Below are positions 59,459-62,546 of a stretch of DNA of 62,546 nt, one piece after another. Source of the stretch: Rhodospirillales bacterium (GTDB lineage Bacteria; Pseudomonadota; Alphaproteobacteria; Rhodospirillales; Defluviicoccaceae); contig REEP01000055.1 in assembly GCA_007695045.1 (NCBI GenBank), forward strand, positions 1 to 62,546. Reading direction: 5' to 3'. The notes below the pieces were generated by a model that was given only the letters and a program-made list of their open reading frames with translations, had not been told where the DNA came from and searched no databases. Each line of letters opens with the position of its first letter. Positions within the stretch are counted from its first letter, which is position 1. Position numbers and translations under genes: made by a program.

Positions 59459-60886
59459 ATGCGGGCTTGGCGGATCGGTGTCTTTGCGGCCACGTTCATG
59501 GCGGTGCCGTTCGTCGTGTCGGCCCAGAGCCTGGAGGAGGCCTTGGTGTCGGCCTATCTGACCAACCCCACCCTGGCAGCCGAGCGGGCGCAGCTCCGTC
59601 AGGTGGATGAAGGGGTGCCCCAGGCCCTGTCCGGTTGGCGCCCATCAGTCGGCCTGTTCGGCGACGTGGGTGTGCAACGCCGCGATACCCGTTTTGACAA
59701 CGACGTGGCCTTTGGCCGGCCCGGCCAGATCGGTACCGGCGGCAGCCGCTCTCAACGCTTGGATACCGTACCGCGGCAGGTGGGTGTGCAAATTTCGCAG
59801 CCGCTGTTCCGCGGTGGCCGAACCATGGCGGCCACCCGGTCGGCGGAAAACGCGGTGCGGGCTGCCCGCGCGCGATTGACCGCGACCGAGCAGGATGTGC
59901 TGCGCACCGCCGTCAGGGCCTATGTCGACGTTCTGGCGCAACAAGCCGTGCTGGAATTCGAGATCCAGAACGAGCGCCGGCTCGAACAGTTCCGCCAAGC
60001 CACCCAGGACCGTTTCGACGTGGGCGAAGTGACGCGTACGGACGTGGTCCAGGCGGAAGCGCGCCTGGCCCGGGCCCAGGCGGACCGCGTGCGTGGCGAG
60101 GGTGATCTGGAGGCGACACGTGCGGTGTACCGCAACGTCATCGGCGAGATGCCGAGAGTCCTGCAGTTGCCGTCGCTGCCGACAAACCTGCCTGAAAGTC
60201 TGAGTGCCGCGATCGACCAGGCGGAGCAGATGAACCCGCGGGTGGTGGCGGCGGAGTTTGACGAGCGGTCGCTGCTAGACCGGGTGGACGAGGTCCGGGG
60301 CGAACTGCTGCCGGAGTTGTCCCTGCGCGGCGAGGCCAGCCGGTCCCAGGATGTCGCCGGCGATTCGACACGCGTCAACGAACTCAGGGCGACCGTTAAC
60401 CTGACCGTTCCGCTGTATCAGTCCGGCGCGGAGTACTCACGCCTGCGCCAAGCCAAACAAAGCGTCCAGGAGCAGCGGCGGTTCCTCGAACAGGTGCGGC
60501 GCAATGCCGCCCAGGACGTAACGACCGCGTGGAACGACTTCGCCGCGGCCCGGGCGCGGGTCCAGGCCTTCCGTTCGGAGGTGCGCGCCAACGAGGTCGC
60601 GGTGGAAGGGGTGATCCAGGAACAGGCGGTCGGCACCCGGACCGTGCTCGATGTTTTGGACACGCAGCAGGACCTGCTCGACTCCCAGCGCAACCTCGTG
60701 TTCGCCCGCCGCGACGAGATTCGCTTCGCCTACGAGGTCCTGAACGCCGTGGGCACCCTGACGGTGGCGAGGTTGGAGTTGCCGGTAGAGCCTTACGATC
60801 CCGAACGGCACTACCAGGATGTCCGCGGCCGCTGGGTCGGCACGGGCTCTCTGGAAGAGCCGGTATACGGGCCGACGCCGCGGTGA
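59459..60886 (+). CDS. tolC: TolC-type outer-membrane efflux channel
   Basis: A 475-residue outer-membrane channel. The signal peptide (1-22) ends at VSAQS, and the mature part opens with LEEALVSAYLTNPTLAAERAQLRQVDEGVPQALSGWRPSV. Two structural repeats of long helices follow, each with beta segments (about 20-230 and 240-440). QAVGTRTVLDVLDTQQDLLDSQRNLVFARRDEIRFAYEVL is the typical second-repeat end. It should pair with RND or type I secretion pumps elsewhere. A GAAGAGG site precedes the ATG. Confidence 0.93.
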   Translation: MRAWRIGVFAATFMAVPFVVSAQSLEEALVSAYLTNPTLAAERAQLRQVDEGVPQALSGWRPSVGLFGDVGVQRRDTRFDNDVAFGRPGQIGTGGSRSQRLDTVPRQVGVQISQPLFRGGRTMAATRSAENAVRAARARLTATEQDVLRTAVRAYVDVLAQQAVLEFEIQNERRLEQFRQATQDRFDVGEVTRTDVVQAEARLARAQADRVRGEGDLEATRAVYRNVIGEMPRVLQLPSLPTNLPESLSAAIDQAEQMNPRVVAAEFDERSLLDRVDEVRGELLPELSLRGEASRSQDVAGDSTRVNELRATVNLTVPLYQSGAEYSRLRQAKQSVQEQRRFLEQVRRNAAQDVTTAWNDFAAARARVQAFRSEVRANEVAVEGVIQEQAVGTRTVLDVLDTQQDLLDSQRNLVFARRDEIRFAYEVLNAVGTLTVARLELPVEPYDPERHYQDVRGRWVGTGSLEEPVYGPTPR

Positions 60887-60992
60887 GGTACGACCTCGGT
60901 TGACGCTGGCGCTTGCCTGTCGCTTTAATCGATCGTTGAGGCGGGCTGGGATACCGTCGCGCTGTCCGCGCTGATCGCCGAGGTCGTTGTTC

Positions 60993-61583
60993 ATGAGCGA
61001 GGAACAGAAAGCCGGCGCCGGTCAGCCGGAACCATCGATGGAGGATATCCTGGCGTCCATCCGGCGTATTCTGTCGGAGGATTCGGATACTCGTGATCAG
61101 CCCCAGGACACCGCCGATGACGATGATAATGCAGCCGAGCCCGTGCCGGTGAAGGACGCGTCGAGACCCGGTGGCGGAATCAAGTCAACCGCGGCCAGCG
61201 GCAATGGCCAAGGGGACGACCTGCTCTCCGACCTTGACCTTTCGGAAGATCCGGCTGCAGAGTCCGCGGCCGCTGCAGAACCGGGTGAGACCCGCAGAGC
61301 TGACATTCTGGAGCTCACCCCGGCGATGCGGGTCGGACCCGTGTTGTCGCCGCCCACGGCGGTGGCCTCCACCGATGTACTGGCCCAGCTGGCCAAGGCC
61401 ATCCTGGACCGGCGTGACATCGCGATCGGATCGCGCGACGTGACGCTGGAGGGGATGGTCCGGGAAATGTTGCGACCGCTGCTGAAGGAATGGCTTGACC
61501 GCAACCTGCCGTACCTGATCGAGCGCCTGGTCAAGAAGGAGATCGATCAGATGATCAACCGGGCAGAGCGCCTGGAGGATTGA
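60993..61583 (+). CDS. popZ: PopZ-family pole-organising protein (DUF2497)
   Basis: A 196-residue protein with the PopZ layout. An N-terminal helix [18 protein letters not shown] binds partners. An acidic, disordered middle part (about 30-125) follows. The C-terminal helices ([47 protein letters not shown]) assemble the polar network. In Caulobacter PopZ anchors the centromere at the pole. The ATG at 60993 gives the conserved start; a TTG six bases earlier is unlikely. valS follows on the same strand. Confidence 0.93.
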   Translation: MSEEQKAGAGQPEPSMEDILASIRRILSEDSDTRDQPQDTADDDDNAAEPVPVKDASRPGGGIKSTAASGNGQGDDLLSDLDLSEDPAAESAAAAEPGETRRADILELTPAMRVGPVLSPPTAVASTDVLAQLAKAILDRRDIAIGSRDVTLEGMVREMLRPLLKEWLDRNLPYLIERLVKKEIDQMINRAERLED

Positions 61584-61691
61584 CGCCTCCCGCCGGCTGC
61601 GGCAAACACCCTCGGATGCCGGTTCTCGGCTCGATGCGCACCGTCCACGCGACGGTGTCGCTCGCGAATTGCCGCCGCCAGGAAATTGCAA

Positions 61692-62546
61692 TGCTGAACA
61701 AGACCTACCGCCCGGCCGACATCGAGGCCAGACACTACGACGAATGGGAGAAGGCGGGGGCCTTCGCCTGCGGCCGGCGGCCCAATGCCGAGCCTTTCAC
61801 CATCGTCATCCCGCCGCCCAACGTCACCGGCACCCTGCACATGGGGCACGCCCTCAACAACACCTTGCAGGATATCCTGGTTCGCTTTCGGCGCATGCAG
61901 GGCCGCGATGTGCTGTGGCAACCGGGCATGGACCACGCCGGCATCGCCACGCAGATGGTGGTGGAACGACAGCTGGCGAAGGAAGGGCTGACCCGCCATG
62001 ACCTGGGGCGCGAGGCATTCATCGAGCGCATCTGGAAATGGAAGGCGGAATCGGGCGGGGCAATCATCGGCCAGTTGCGCCGGCTCGGCGCTTCCTGCGA
62101 CTGGTCGCGCGAACGCTTCACCATGGATGACGGACTGTCCCTGGCCGTGCGCAAGGTGTTCGTGGAGCTTCACCGGCAGGGGCTGATCTATCGCGACAAG
62201 CGCCTGGTCAACTGGGACCCGCTGCTGCACACCGCAATCTCCGACCTGGAGGTGGAGCAACGGGAGGAAGCCGGCCATTACTGGCATTTTCGCTACCCCG
62301 TCGACGGCCGGCCGGGGCAGTTCATCGTCGTCGCCACCACCCGGCCGGAGACCATGCTGGGGGACACCGCGGTCGCCGTGCATCCCGACGACGACCGTTA
62401 CCGGGACCTGATCGGGGCCCGCTGCATCCTGCCGCTGGTCGACCGGCCGATCCCCATCGTCGCCGACGAGCATGCCGACCCGGAGAAGGGCTCGGGCGCG
62501 GTCAAGATCACCCCGGCGCACGATTTCAACGACTTCGAGGTGGGGC
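61692..62546 (+). CDS. valS: Valyl-tRNA synthetase, N-terminal part (3' end outside window)
   Basis: The first 285 residues of a class I synthetase, cut by the window edge. It starts with [24 protein letters not shown]. The HIGH motif is HMGH at residues 50-53 ([20 protein letters not shown]), and [37 protein letters not shown] and [20 protein letters not shown] (editing domain) follow, all diagnostic of ValS. AGGA lies before the ATG. It charges tRNA-Val. Confidence 0.95.

Overview
The window looks like a chromosomal segment from a high-GC alphaproteobacterium of the Rhodospirillales type. This is an inference from several markers: the polar organiser PopZ beside tolC and valS, an encapsulated ferritin whose metal-binding residues line up with the Rhodospirillum rubrum protein, CCA-encoding tRNA-Cys and tRNA-Asn genes, and strongly GC-biased codon use throughout. 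No integrase, transposase, phage module, CRISPR array or rRNA was found.

Left part (1-9300): a heme-acquisition locus read rightward (end of a TonB-dependent receptor, hmuS, hmuT, hmuU, hmuV, a small exported protein, exbB, two exbD, tonB). A PEP-CTERM sorted surface protein follows. It has a well-matched sigma-54 promoter and three upstream TGTAAAG elements spaced exactly 113 bp apart.

9300-26420: mostly housekeeping genes. These are pmbA, the 2-oxoacid:ferredoxin oxidoreductase korAB with a ferredoxin-NADP reductase, a rhodanese, trmFO, a secreted protein, an ankyrin protein, a divergent pair of squalene/phytoene-synthase-fold proteins, sodB, an MscS-type channel, an ABHD18-like hydrolase, a YjbQ-family protein with a two-helix membrane protein, and two tRNA genes.

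26800-37350: the most unusual region. It encodes an RpfC-like membrane hybrid sensor kinase, an alpha/beta hydrolase, a SAM methyltransferase, a FadL-type outer-membrane fatty-acid channel, an RpfF-type cis-2-unsaturated fatty acid (DSF) synthase with both catalytic glutamates, and a divergent REC-PAS-PAS-GGDEF-EAL protein. Together these suggest a fatty-acid quorum-sensing system feeding c-di-GMP turnover. The arrangement differs from both the Xanthomonas rpf locus and the Burkholderia rpfF/rpfR pair.

37350-45200: a vapBC-type toxin-antitoxin module whose toxin lacks one catalytic aspartate. A 62-bp near-copy of the ilvD 3' end lies on the other side of the module from ilvD itself. Then come ilvD, a HIG1-type small membrane protein, exonuclease I, an AsmA protein with a 15-bp tandem repeat, and an OmpA-like lipoprotein.

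45500-62546: an encapsulin/encapsulated-ferritin operon, pyrD, a Gfo/Idh/MocA oxidoreductase (possibly gnnA), gltA, gltX, hbd, an acyl-CoA synthetase coupled to a thiolase that lacks its second catalytic cysteine, a DUF985 cupin, a low-GC SgcJ/EcaC-like gene, a GcvR-like ACT protein, pcm, tolC, popZ, and the start of valS cut by the window edge.
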